Translations under genes and position numbers: made by a program
In this document: in pieces, positions 7,712-16,629 of the stretch
Position numbering within the stretch: position 1 is the stretch's first letter
Layout of the letters: each line of letters begins with the position of its first letter
From: Clostridia bacterium
GTDB taxonomy: Bacteria; Bacillota; Clostridia; UBA1212
Direction: 5' to 3'
DNA length: 64,000 bases
Assembly: GCA_017444825.1 (NCBI GenBank)
Contig: JAFSVU010000034.1
Coordinates: 1-64,000, forward strand
Notes under the pieces: model-generated
What the model was told of the DNA's origin: nothing
Seen by the model: the letters and a program-made list of their open reading frames with translations, nothing else
Database searches by the model: none

Positions 7712-8923
7712 ATGAAATACTCAAAGGAAGAAGTCCTGCAGTATGTCACGGAGGAGGACGTTAAGTTTATCCGTCTTGCGTTCTGCGACGTTTTCGGAAA
7801 GCAAAAGAATATTTCGATAATGCCCGATGAGCTGCCGAGAGCTTTTGAATACGGTATCGCTTTTGACGCATCCGCTATTAAGGGCTTTGGCGACGAGGCT
7901 CATTCCGATCTCTTCCTTCATCCGGATCCCTCAACTCTTACCTGGCTTCCCTGGCGCCCCGAGCACGGGAAAGTTGTAAGAATGTTCTGCAGCATAACCA
8001 AACCGGACGGTTCCTCCTTCGAGTGTGACACAAGAACGCTCCTTATAAATGCGATAAACGACGCAAAAGACAAGGGATACACGTTTTATTTCGGCGCAGA
8101 GCAGGAGTTTTATCTGTTTGAGCTTGATGAGAACAACGAGCCCACCAGAAAGCCCTACGATCAGGCCGGCTATATGGACATTGCCCCCGAAGATAAAGGC
8201 GAAAACGTCCGCCGCGAGATCTGCCTCACCCTCGAGCAGATGGGTATAAGGCCCGAAAGCTCCCACCATGAGGAAGGCCCGGGTCAGAACGAGATAGATT
8301 TCAGATACGGAGAGGCCCTTGAAGCCGCTGACAACGTGATGACATTCCAGACGGTGGTAAAAACAGCTGCACGCCGCAACGGACTGTACGCTGATTTTAT
8401 GCCGAAGCCCCTTGGCGATAAACCCGGCAACGGATTTCATATCAACATGTCCGTGTCACCCTCCAAAAACGCCAATGCCCTCGAATGCATGACCGCCGGC
8501 ATCCTTAGCAACATCATACCCATGACGTTGTTCCTGGATCCGGTCGAGAATTCATATAAGCGCCTCGGCAAGATGAAGGCCCCCCGCTACGTGTCCTGGT
8601 CACATGAGAACAGGTCTCAGCTGGTGAGGATCCCCGCCGCGGAAAACGAATACCGACGCATCGAGCTCCGCTCCGCAGACCCCTGTGCGAATCCTTATAT
8701 CGCTTTCACTCTTCTTATAAAAGCCGCCCTCCTGGGCCTGGAAAACGGTATGCCGCTTGTGGCTGCTCAGGATCTTAACCTTTACAAAGCAGACAGTGAT
8801 ATTCTCGAAGGCTTAAAAAAGCTTCCCGAGACCCTCAAAGAGGCCAGAGAAGCCGCTGTTTCCGATGATTTTATAAACCGTAATATACCTGCTCCTATCA
8901 TCAGGATCTACTGCGAAGACTGA
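7712..8923 (+). CDS. glnA: Glutamine synthetase, short type I form
   Basis: 403 residues, shorter than the 440-470 of standard GSI. Core motifs are present: FGAEQEFYLF, SHHEEGPGQNEIDF, GNGFHINMS, ENRSQLVRIP and RRIELRSADPCANPY. The missing C-terminal part is where enterobacterial GSI carries the adenylylated Tyr, so control by adenylylation is unlikely. GGAGG lies seven bases before the ATG. This is a second glutamine synthetase beside glnN, placed at the end of the glutamate synthase operon and directly before an ANTAR regulator. Confidence 0.94.
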   Translation: MKYSKEEVLQYVTEEDVKFIRLAFCDVFGKQKNISIMPDELPRAFEYGIAFDASAIKGFGDEAHSDLFLHPDPSTLTWLPWRPEHGKVVRMFCSITKPDGSSFECDTRTLLINAINDAKDKGYTFYFGAEQEFYLFELDENNEPTRKPYDQAGYMDIAPEDKGENVRREICLTLEQMGIRPESSHHEEGPGQNEIDFRYGEALEAADNVMTFQTVVKTAARRNGLYADFMPKPLGDKPGNGFHINMSVSPSKNANALECMTAGILSNIIPMTLFLDPVENSYKRLGKMKAPRYVSWSHENRSQLVRIPAAENEYRRIELRSADPCANPYIAFTLLIKAALLGLENGMPLVAAQDLNLYKADSDILEGLKKLPETLKEAREAAVSDDFINRNIPAPIIRIYCED

Positions 8924-8967
8924 TCTTATACTGTTCGCAAATTCAAAAAGAAAGGCGGTGATGATGT

Positions 8968-9552
8968 TTGAGCCTAAAGGAGCAAGTATACAGCTTACTG
9001 GTTGTTTCCGCGTCCGATAAATTCAATCAGGCGCTTCCGGAGATATTCTCTCTGCCCACCTTTTCACCGATAACTGTAGTTTCAAACGTCAGTGCCGCAA
9101 AGCGCGAAGTCATGGAACGGGACTTTGACTTCATAATCGTAAACTCCCCTCTTCCGGATGACTCGGGCGTGCGTTTTTCCATCGACACGGCAAGCTCATA
9201 CAACACGATAGTCTTGTTCCTTGCAAGAAGCGAGCAATACGACATGATCTATGACCGTCTTGCCGAGCATGGTATTTTTATGCTTCTAAAACCCGCCTCA
9301 AAAGCAATTTTCCAGATCGCATGCGGCTGGATGATCACCGCACGCGAACGCACAAGATATTCTGAAAGGAAGACCCTCTCCATCGAGGAAAAGATGAACG
9401 AAATAAGGTTCGTCAACAGAGCTAAACTGCTCCTCATCAGCGAGCTCAAGATGACCGAGCCCGAGGCCCACAGGTACATCGAAAAGCAGGCCATGGACAG
9501 GTGCATCGGGAAAAGGCAGGTGGCGGAAGAGATCATTAAGGTTTATGGGTAA
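8968..9552 (+). CDS. ANTAR-domain response regulator (transcription antiterminator)
   Basis: 194 residues. The N-terminal two-thirds is a receiver-like fold, with FDFIIVNSPLPDDSG near residues 50-65 where a phosphoacceptor Asp would lie, and KPAS near 110. The C terminus is an ANTAR helix bundle (KLLLISELKMTEPEAHRYIEKQAMD), the RNA-binding module of AmiR/NasR-type antiterminators. The only in-frame start is TTG, because TGA sits two codons upstream; AAGGCGGTG gives a well-spaced ribosome site. Regulators of this type next to glnA are known in clostridia. The two attenuator-like leaders at 2350-2655 are its likely targets (inference). A composite repeat begins seven bases after its stop. Confidence 0.9.
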   Translation: MSLKEQVYSLLVVSASDKFNQALPEIFSLPTFSPITVVSNVSAAKREVMERDFDFIIVNSPLPDDSGVRFSIDTASSYNTIVLFLARSEQYDMIYDRLAEHGIFMLLKPASKAIFQIACGWMITARERTRYSERKTLSIEEKMNEIRFVNRAKLLLISELKMTEPEAHRYIEKQAMDRCIGKRQVAEEIIKVYG

Positions 9553-9685
9553 AGTAAAAGCGGTGCCGGACAAAGTAATAAGTAACAGGTAAAAAGTAAA
9601 AGGTCGCTGCACGAGGGGTGCCGCTCAGGTAATAGTTTAAGGGAGTGCCGCTTAAGTAATAAGTAAAAGGTAACAGGTAATAGGT
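9553..9685 (+). repeat. Heptamer/GTGCCG composite repeat, copy B
   Basis: Fills the whole gap between the ANTAR stop and the convergent tatD stop. It starts AGTAAAAGCGGTGCCGGACA, then runs of AGTAATAAGTAACAGGTA, GGGGTGCCGCTCAGGTAATA, GGGAGTGCCGCTTAAGTAATA and more heptamers. Orientation is the same relative to the upstream gene as in copies A, C and D. No terminator hairpin is recognisable between these convergent genes. Confidence 0.85.
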
Positions 9686-10558
9686 CTACTCGGAAAAAGG
9701 TTCGATGGAGAACAGCTCTACCGTATTGTTCAAGAGAACTTTTTCGACTTCTTCCACAGGCAGTTCTTTGATCTCAGCTATTCTTTCGATAACAGCTTTA
9801 AGTATGAGCGAAGTGTTTCTGGCATTTTTCCTTTGTTTTTTTGATTTGTACACATCGCAATCCGGCAGCATGTAAGGCGCGTCGGTCTCAACAAGGATCC
9901 TATCAAGAGGTATACGCCTGACCGCGTTTGAAAGGCGGTCTTTGCTCTCCTCGGTCAAAAGTGCCCCGCCGATGCCTATATGAAACCCAAGCTTGATATA
10001 TTTTGCGGCAGTCCTGCGGTCATCGCAAAAACAGTGCACTACGCCCCCCGTAAGGAGCTTTCGGTGTCTCTTAAGTATCCTCAGCGCATCATTTTTGGCT
10101 TTTCTTATATGCAATATGAGGGGTTTATTCAACTTATTTGCCAGCTCTATCTGATAAACGAACCAGCGCTTCTGGCAAGACTTATGACGGCGCAGCTCTT
10201 TGTAATGGTAGTCAAGCCCTGTCTCACCGACGGCAATACATCCGCAGTCAGGGTCACCCGCGTATCTCTCAATGACCTCCCGGTCTTCCCATTTTGCCAA
10301 AAAAGTATAGGAAGGATGGCACCCGTACGCGGGAAAAATGAAGCCTTCATACTGTTTATGCAGTTTTAATACGTTTTCGTTTGAACCTATCCCGATGGCG
10401 GGCTCCACGACGCCAATGACGCCCTTCTCCCTTACACGCGCAAGCAGACCTTCCCTGTCACCGTTCCCGACAGCAAATTTGCCGTCGTCATAGGTCAAAC
10501 AGGGAAAAGTCTGATCGAATTTTATGTGGCTGTAATGGGCATGGCTTTCTATAATCAT
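9686..10558 (-). CDS. tatD: TatD-family metal-dependent hydrolase/DNase
   Basis: 290 residues forming a TIM-barrel metallohydrolase. The metal ligands are recognisable in order: HAHYSH at the N terminus, GETGLDYH near residue 113, LHIRKA near 148, VHCFCDD near 172 and ETDAPYM near 222. Members are 3'-5' exonucleases or general phosphoesterases; the in vivo substrate is uncertain. It is the last gene of queH-LRR lipoprotein-tatD, starting nine bases after the lipoprotein stop. Confidence 0.9.
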   Translation of the reverse strand: MIIESHAHYSHIKFDQTFPCLTYDDGKFAVGNGDREGLLARVREKGVIGVVEPAIGIGSNENVLKLHKQYEGFIFPAYGCHPSYTFLAKWEDREVIERYAGDPDCGCIAVGETGLDYHYKELRRHKSCQKRWFVYQIELANKLNKPLILHIRKAKNDALRILKRHRKLLTGGVVHCFCDDRRTAAKYIKLGFHIGIGGALLTEESKDRLSNAVRRIPLDRILVETDAPYMLPDCDVYKSKKQRKNARNTSLILKAVIERIAEIKELPVEEVEKVLLNNTVELFSIEPFSE

Positions 10559-10567
10559 TGTTTCTTA

Positions 10568-12589
10568 TCAATAGTATATCTCGGATTCTACGGAATTGAG
10601 ATCGAAAAGACCGTCCGAGCAGACGACCCTGGTATTGTAATCAACTGCAAAACCGAACTCAAGAGTGACCAGTCTTCCGAAAGCATCAGTCGTACCGGCA
10701 AAACGGACCTCATCGATTTTTTTAAAGTCTAGAGAACTGTAACCGACAGAACTGCATGTCGCAGGAAGAGTCAGTGTCTTCGCAGAACAGCTGTAAAAAA
10801 CGTTTTGTCCAAGTGTTGTAAAGCCCTGAGGCAGAACAATATCTCCGCCTACGGTACAACCGTAAAAAGCACTGTCTGATATAGTCTCAAGCTCCGATCC
10901 GAATGTGATCGACGTCATTGAAGAGTCCTCAAATAAGCCCTCGGGTATAATCGATATAGCATTTGAAATCACCACGTCGCCGAGCCCTGTGCATTTTGAA
11001 AATGCAAATTCTCCGATTCCGGTAAAACCAGAACAATCAATATAAGCAAAATCAACTCCGATGCAGGCGTAAGGATCGATGCTTTTAACATATCCGGGAA
11101 CCGAAGCTCCGTCATTGGCTTTAAGCAATCTGCAGCTTGGCTTATTGATCAGGCAGTTATTTTCAAATACAAATTGAGTATTGCCTGCAGCAATATTGAA
11201 TTCAATATTCTTGTCTACATAGAACGCTTCTTTACCGATCTCGGAAAGGCCTGCAGGCAGATTTACCGTATTAAGGTTCTTGCAATCCCTAAACGCTTCT
11301 TTACCGATCGATACGAGTCCGGAGCCGCACGTCAACGTCTCGATCTTGCTTCCGTAAAATGCGAAGTTGCCTATCTTTTTTACCGAATCCGGTATAACAA
11401 GGTCTTTAATATCAAGAAAACAGAATGTAGAATCGCATATCTCCGTAACATAGTCCGGAATCGTCGTTCCATTAAGCCTTGTCACAAGCTTTCCTGTGCC
11501 TTTTTCAATAAAACATCCTGAGTCGTACACAAGATAGGTATTGTACGGAGAAATGGAAATATTTGTCAGATTATCGTCATAATAGAAGCCCCCAAGTTCG
11601 CTGTAAGTCGGTCCATAGGTATCTACGTAATACACGATCGGATCATACCCGGGGAATGCACCGTGGTTCTGAGAAAAAACTCTGCTCATGAGCGGTTCGA
11701 TCTTTTTCAGCGTCGAAGGCAGTTCCAGATCGTGAACCTCAGTATATGAAAAAGCCTGAAGCGAAATGGATTCGACACCTTCTGGAATTACGACCTTCCG
11801 AAGACTCGACGGGTTTCCCTTCCCTTGAGAGAAAGCAAATGCGTGGATCTCTTTCACAGTCCCGGGGATCACTATCTCGGTTATATTGGCGTTGAAACGG
11901 AAGGGATTCTCATCGTAATAAGATAAGAAGATCTTGTCCCAGTCATCTACAGTTTCACTGTCTGCGCCTACTTCAGTTACAAGCTTGCCTTCATAGACCG
12001 GAGGTATGTTTATCACTGTATCTGTACATTCACCGCTCCCGATAACGGCATATGAATCGGTGGATCTGATATATCTGTAGCTGAGACCCTGACTGGGCTT
12101 GCCCGAGAGTTTTCCGATATTAATACTGCTTAAAGGATTCCCACAGACCTTGCAAAGTCTTTGTACAACGTATTCTCCCGAATTGCCCTCCGCAGCTCCT
12201 ACAGTCCATTCGCCGGCAGTGTGGGAGGTAATATCCGCCTTCTGGCCGCATTCACATTCCTTCCAATGGTCATTTTCATCAAATTTGTATTCGTCCGGAT
12301 AGCTGTGGATATGCTCCGTGGGCTGAGGGCCGGTCTCTTCGGGCTCCCGGGTGACTGGGGGTTCCGTTTCAATCTCGGGTTCGGGAGTTTCCAAAGGAGT
12401 GGCATCGGAAGTCTCGTCGGAACCGGCAGTCTCTTCGGCAGGTATTTCTGCGGTCGGTTCCGAAGTATCTGCAGGTTCAGAGGGGTCAAACACAATACAT
12501 GAAGCAAATGTTATCACCGTCATCGCCAATGCGATCATAACAGCTATAATCTTAAATGCAAATTCAGGTTTAAATGAATGCGATCCCAT
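10568..12589 (-). CDS. Leucine-rich-repeat (BspA-like) surface lipoprotein
   Basis: 673 residues. The N-terminal hydrophobic segment ends in a lipobox (TFASC, Cys about residue 31), predicting a lipid-anchored extracellular protein. Next comes an acidic Pro/Thr/Glu-rich linker (about 35-95), a small Cys module (DHWKECECG, CKVCG), then LRR_5-type repeats with the F-x-x-C/S-x-x-L-x-x-V/I-x-L-P rhythm (for example AFRDCKNLNTVNLPAGLSEI). Such repeats usually mediate protein or host-surface binding. GAGAGGTG precedes the ATG. It sits between the housekeeping genes queH and tatD. The ligand is unknown. Confidence 0.85.
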   Translation of the reverse strand: MGSHSFKPEFAFKIIAVMIALAMTVITFASCIVFDPSEPADTSEPTAEIPAEETAGSDETSDATPLETPEPEIETEPPVTREPEETGPQPTEHIHSYPDEYKFDENDHWKECECGQKADITSHTAGEWTVGAAEGNSGEYVVQRLCKVCGNPLSSINIGKLSGKPSQGLSYRYIRSTDSYAVIGSGECTDTVINIPPVYEGKLVTEVGADSETVDDWDKIFLSYYDENPFRFNANITEIVIPGTVKEIHAFAFSQGKGNPSSLRKVVIPEGVESISLQAFSYTEVHDLELPSTLKKIEPLMSRVFSQNHGAFPGYDPIVYYVDTYGPTYSELGGFYYDDNLTNISISPYNTYLVYDSGCFIEKGTGKLVTRLNGTTIPDYVTEICDSTFCFLDIKDLVIPDSVKKIGNFAFYGSKIETLTCGSGLVSIGKEAFRDCKNLNTVNLPAGLSEIGKEAFYVDKNIEFNIAAGNTQFVFENNCLINKPSCRLLKANDGASVPGYVKSIDPYACIGVDFAYIDCSGFTGIGEFAFSKCTGLGDVVISNAISIIPEGLFEDSSMTSITFGSELETISDSAFYGCTVGGDIVLPQGFTTLGQNVFYSCSAKTLTLPATCSSVGYSSLDFKKIDEVRFAGTTDAFGRLVTLEFGFAVDYNTRVVCSDGLFDLNSVESEIYY

Positions 12590-12609
12590 AAACTACACCT
12601 CTCATGTTA

Positions 12610-13221
12610 TTATTGGTGCTTTGAAAAAACACATCCGCAGTAGTCCTGTCTGTAAAGTGAATGTTCCTTGGACAGTTCTATCGATCTCAAATACCCGTTC
12701 TTCTTCTTAAAATCCGAATAAAGATACCTGACCCCGTATTTCTCACTCATTTTTTCGCCAATGGAATTCAAAACAAGGGCATTCTTCAAAGGACTTATGG
12801 AAAGCGTGGTGGTAAAATAATCGAAACCGTTTTCATTGGCGTATCTTGCGGCCTCTTCAAGCCTCAGCTCAAAACAGATCCTGCACCGTTCCCCGCCCTC
12901 GGGATCCGATTCGTGACCTGAAACCGCATTGTAGTACCTTTCAGTATCATGATCGCCCTTCACGACCCGGACCGGGTATTTTGTCTTAAGTTCGGATACG
13001 AGCCTAACCTGTTCGTTATATCTTCGCTCAAACTCTTCATCCTCAATATTCGGATTGAAATAAAAAACGGTAATATTAAAGTAATCGGATAAATATTCAA
13101 GGCAATAGGATGAACAAGGCGCGCAGCAGCTGTGAAGCAAAAGCTCCGGAACGCGGCCCGACTCTGATATTTCCTTTAAAGTCCGATCCAGGATCAGCTG
13201 ATAATTGGTTTTACCTGTCAT
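12610..13221 (-). CDS. queH: Epoxyqueuosine reductase QueH
   Basis: Reduces epoxyqueuosine to queuosine in tRNA (DUF208 family, the non-cobalamin alternative to QueG). 203 residues. The conserved metal/cluster cysteines are visible: HSCCAPCSSYC near residue 30, RCRICFELRL near 113 and YCGCVFS at the C terminus, together with the family words YFNPNIEDEEF and TTTLSISPLKN. First gene of a three-gene minus-strand unit, 20 bases before the lipoprotein. No other queuosine genes are in the window. Confidence 0.93.
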   Translation of the reverse strand: MTGKTNYQLILDRTLKEISESGRVPELLLHSCCAPCSSYCLEYLSDYFNITVFYFNPNIEDEEFERRYNEQVRLVSELKTKYPVRVVKGDHDTERYYNAVSGHESDPEGGERCRICFELRLEEAARYANENGFDYFTTTLSISPLKNALVLNSIGEKMSEKYGVRYLYSDFKKKNGYLRSIELSKEHSLYRQDYCGCVFSKHQ

Positions 13222-13266
13222 TTTTTACAAGATCCTCTATAATACCGTTTTAGGCTTCATATAGTC

Positions 13267-13307
13267 GAAAAGACACCTGATCTGCCAGACAAACCGGGTG
13301 TCTTTCG
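13267..13307 (-). terminator. Terminator after tRNA-Pro
   Basis: On the minus strand AAAGACACC pairs with GGTGTCTTT around a roughly 20-base loop and ends in TTTTC. It lies seven bases beyond the tRNA 3' end and separates the tRNA from queH. Confidence 0.75.
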
Positions 13308-13313
13308 CGGGAC

Positions 13314-13389
13314 TGGTCGGAGTGACAGGATTCGAACCTGCGGCATCCTGGTCCCAAACCAGGCGCTCTACCAACTGAGCCACACCCCG
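13314..13389 (-). tRNA. tRNA-Pro (anticodon TGG)
   Basis: 76 bases including an encoded CCA. The acceptor stem is CGGGGTG with CACTCCG. The D-arm word GGCTCAGTTGGTAGAGC, the anticodon stem CCTGG/CCAGG around TTTGGGA, and the T-arm GGTTCGAATCC are all present on the minus strand. Confidence 0.97.
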
Positions 13390-13404
13390 ATTATTGCGGA
13401 TGAA

Positions 13405-13433
13405 ATATTAGCACCTTGGCGTCTCTTAGTCAA
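13405..13433 (-). promoter_or_regulatory. Promoter of tRNA-Pro
   Basis: On the minus strand: TTGACT at 13433-13428, a 17-base spacer, and TAATAT at 13410-13405, about 16 bases before the tRNA 5' end. Confidence 0.8.
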
Positions 13434-13453
13434 GAGAAATCGCGCTTACACTC

Positions 13454-13482
13454 TTACATTGGCAAGGATGTTGTGGTATAAT
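13454..13482 (+). promoter_or_regulatory. Promoter of the P-type ATPase/DUF1538/P-II operon
   Basis: Extended -10 TGGTATAAT with TATAAT at 13477-13482. A weaker -35 TTACAT lies at 13454-13459, giving a 17-base spacer. The leader of about 80 bases shows no clear attenuator. Confidence 0.75.
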
Positions 13483-13566
13483 CTTTTAGTCTAATATAAT
13501 GGATCAACACGGGTTTGGCGAAGATCATAACCCACGCGAAATCAATATTGCAAAGAGGTGCGCTAA

Positions 13567-16500
13567 ATGAATAAAAAAGCTGTCGAGAGACCCTTTATCG
13601 AACGAGTTGAAGCGGATCCGTCGAGGGGTCTGACACAGGCACAGGTTGCCGAGCGGGTATCGAAAGGTTATTGCAACGTATCAACAGACCCGAACAATAA
13701 GAGTACTCTCAAGATACTTGCCGAGAACCTTTTTACTTTTTTCAACGTCGTTCTTTTTTCCATTGCCCTGCTCTTCATTGGTTTTATCATTTACCTTAAT
13801 TCCATTGGGCGGGGTGACGTGGTAAACCAGTACTTCGGCTTTTCCAAGTTCGTATTTCTCATTCCTGCGGTCATGAACGTGGGCATGGGCACATACCAGC
13901 AGATCTCAAGTCTTAAGGTGATCAAGAAGCTGAAGATAGTCACAAGCACCAAGACCAAAACAGTGAGAGACGGCGAAGTTCAGCTCATTGACGCCAAAGA
14001 AGTCGTTCTCGACGATATCATCGCAGTTTCCGCCGGTGATCAGGCCACGGCAGATATCGTTGTACTTGAGGGTGAGGTCGAAGTCGACGAATCGATGCTG
14101 ACCGGTGAATCCGATCACGTTAAAAAAAGACCGGGAGATACCATACTTTCGGGCTCAGCCATCATAGTCGGATCGGCAAGGACAAGAGCGGTGAAGGTCG
14201 GCGACGACACATATGCTGCTGAGCTTACAAGAAAAGTCAAGTCCGGCGGTCCCCACAAGTCCGAGCTTATGGGCTCCATAATGAGAATAATCAAAATGCT
14301 CACCGTGGGGCTCTGCATCGCTATCTCCGCGATAACCGTAACCCTTGTGGTCAAGATAATTGCGACAGGCGGCGACCCTTCCATCTGGAACATGCAGCTT
14401 TCGATCAATGACCCGGTGACATGGGCGCTGATAGTCCTTACCGATGGCTCCTTCGGCATCGGAATGATACCTTCGGGCCTCGTGCTCACCTCCTCGGTCA
14501 CGATGATGGTATCCATCGCGTCTCTGACTAAAAAACAGACCCTCATCCAGGAGCTCTACAGTCTCGAAAACCTTTCAAGAGTCGACATAATCTGCCTCGA
14601 TAAAACAGGCACTCTCACGGACGGCACCATGAAGGTGGCTGACGTGAAGGCGTTCATACCGATGGGCGAGATCGAATATCACGCAAAGGCTCTAATGGCG
14701 GCTGCCGGTGACAGAAATGCCACTGCAGAAGCCATATTTCAAAGGTTCGGCATTGACGAAAACGCTCCGATCAAAGAAAAGATTCCTTTTTCAAGCGCCA
14801 CAAAATACTCCGGCCTTGTCTATGAGGACGGAAGAAGACTCCTTATGGGCGCGCCCGAATATTTGCTCGATAAAAACGACAAGAATCTTGAATATGTCAA
14901 CAAAATGGCTTCCGAGGGAAACAGAGTCATAGCATTGACGCTGGATGGGAAGCTCATCGGTTTCTTTGCCATAGAGGACCACATAAGGGATTCCGCCCCG
15001 GATACCCTCAGGTTCTTCCGTGAAAACAACGTCACAGTGAAGGTCATTTCCGGCGACAATCCCCTTACCGTAAGTAAGATAGCCATGAAATGCGGCATCG
15101 AGAATGCGGACAAATACATATCGCTTGCGGGAGTTCCCCTTGAGGATATTCCGAAGATCGCGGAAGAGTATACAGTTTTTGCTCGCGTGTCTCCGGAGCA
15201 GAAGGAAGCCCTGGTGCTTGCTCTCCAGGCTAAAAAGCATAAGGTCGCGATGACAGGCGACGGTGTAAACGATATCCTGGCCCTGAGAAAGGCGGACTCT
15301 TCCATCACCTTCGCCAAGGCCACTGACGCCGCCAAATCCTGCTCCGACGTTGTGCTTCTCGACAACGACTTCAGCCACCTTAAAGACGTGGTCGGCGAGG
15401 GCCGCAGGGTCATCGGAAACATCAGAAAGACCTCTGTGCTCTACCTTATGAAGTCCATTGCGGTTTTCATACTATCCTTCGCCCTCATTCCATTCAAGGA
15501 AGGTCAGATGTGGTTCTCCGTGGAAAACATGTACATGCTGGAGTCTGCGGTCATCGGTACCGGCGGTTTTCTCCTATCCCTGGAGCCCAGGAGGACACCC
15601 ATCAAGGGCTCGTTTATGAAATTCATGGTATCCCAGTCTCTTTGCGCGGGAATTCTTGCGGCGTCTGCGGTTTTGCTTCCGATATTACTTAACCAGATAC
15701 CGCTTGCAATGGGACAGGCACCCTTCATTATCGACGCCAATGTAAAACCGATGATGACCATAATGCTGACGCTTTCGGGTATCGTTGTGGTGTTTGCAAT
15801 GTGCATCCCGTTCAACAAGTACAGGACCTTTGCGCTGGGGGCCGTCATATTCGTCGCTTCCTTCCTTGGTTTCCTTGTTCCGTCTGCTTACATCGGAGGT
15901 CATACCATCGGCAGCGATATGCTTAAATTCGGCGAGGGACAAACGATCCTTGACTCACAGTTTGCCCACGAGCTGTTCCAGCCCTGGAATTCAGAGTACG
16001 TAAGAGGCGTGGCAGCAGAAACCAACAATTTTATTGTCCTCCGTATCTTCATATACGTGGCAGTGCCGCTGTTCATACTTCTCCACTTCGCTCTTGAGAA
16101 TTACGCCAGGAAAGACATCAAGGACGTAAAAACAGGCCGGGCCTTCAGAATAGGAAGAAGATTCATGCTGGCCTCAGGTCTGGTAATAATACTTCGGGCC
16201 CTGCTCACCGGTGTTGAAGCTGTGACCTCCACGGGTTACATGATCGAGCTGGGCAGCATTCTTCCCGAAAACAGGGTTGCGATAATTGCCGTGAACGTTA
16301 CCGTTGTGCTGATACATATCGCCATCGGTTACATTGGTTATAAACTCTGGAAGGATCCAACAAGAAAAATGATCAAAGTCGCCTTTGTCACGGCAATGGT
16401 TTTTGCGGCCGTAACCGCCGCCTCCGTGGCTCTTTCCGGTTCGATCATTAAACAGGGAAGCGTTCTCATTACGATCGACAGCGTGGTAACGATGCTGAAC

Positions 16501-16581
16501 ACAGTGTTTTACATAGCAGGCGCCATTATCGTTATGGCGAACATAAGCCACGGCCTGCTGAAGCCAAGGGACAAGGCATAA
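13567..16581 (+). CDS. HAD-superfamily P-type cation-transporting ATPase (CtpE/Exp7-like)
   Basis: 1004 residues. Key motifs are TGES in the actuator domain (about 179), the phosphorylated Asp in DKTGTLTDG (about 344) and MTGDGVND in the hinge (about 564). About ten membrane helices are evident. The membrane motif IPSGLVLT replaces the canonical PEGL, as in the CtpE/Exp7 branch, which is implicated in calcium or other cation transport; the ion cannot be read here. A long C-terminal membrane region (about 640-1000) carries an extra extracytoplasmic insert. AAAGAGGTG precedes the ATG. First gene of an operon with a DUF1538 protein and two P-II-like proteins. Confidence 0.88.
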   Translation: MNKKAVERPFIERVEADPSRGLTQAQVAERVSKGYCNVSTDPNNKSTLKILAENLFTFFNVVLFSIALLFIGFIIYLNSIGRGDVVNQYFGFSKFVFLIPAVMNVGMGTYQQISSLKVIKKLKIVTSTKTKTVRDGEVQLIDAKEVVLDDIIAVSAGDQATADIVVLEGEVEVDESMLTGESDHVKKRPGDTILSGSAIIVGSARTRAVKVGDDTYAAELTRKVKSGGPHKSELMGSIMRIIKMLTVGLCIAISAITVTLVVKIIATGGDPSIWNMQLSINDPVTWALIVLTDGSFGIGMIPSGLVLTSSVTMMVSIASLTKKQTLIQELYSLENLSRVDIICLDKTGTLTDGTMKVADVKAFIPMGEIEYHAKALMAAAGDRNATAEAIFQRFGIDENAPIKEKIPFSSATKYSGLVYEDGRRLLMGAPEYLLDKNDKNLEYVNKMASEGNRVIALTLDGKLIGFFAIEDHIRDSAPDTLRFFRENNVTVKVISGDNPLTVSKIAMKCGIENADKYISLAGVPLEDIPKIAEEYTVFARVSPEQKEALVLALQAKKHKVAMTGDGVNDILALRKADSSITFAKATDAAKSCSDVVLLDNDFSHLKDVVGEGRRVIGNIRKTSVLYLMKSIAVFILSFALIPFKEGQMWFSVENMYMLESAVIGTGGFLLSLEPRRTPIKGSFMKFMVSQSLCAGILAASAVLLPILLNQIPLAMGQAPFIIDANVKPMMTIMLTLSGIVVVFAMCIPFNKYRTFALGAVIFVASFLGFLVPSAYIGGHTIGSDMLKFGEGQTILDSQFAHELFQPWNSEYVRGVAAETNNFIVLRIFIYVAVPLFILLHFALENYARKDIKDVKTGRAFRIGRRFMLASGLVIILRALLTGVEAVTSTGYMIELGSILPENRVAIIAVNVTVVLIHIAIGYIGYKLWKDPTRKMIKVAFVTAMVFAAVTAASVALSGSIIKQGSVLITIDSVVTMLNTVFYIAGAIIVMANISHGLLKPRDKA

Positions 16582-16629
16582 GATCCTGGCAGCGAAACAA
16601 TTCAGGAAGGAACGGGTGAAGGATACCAA

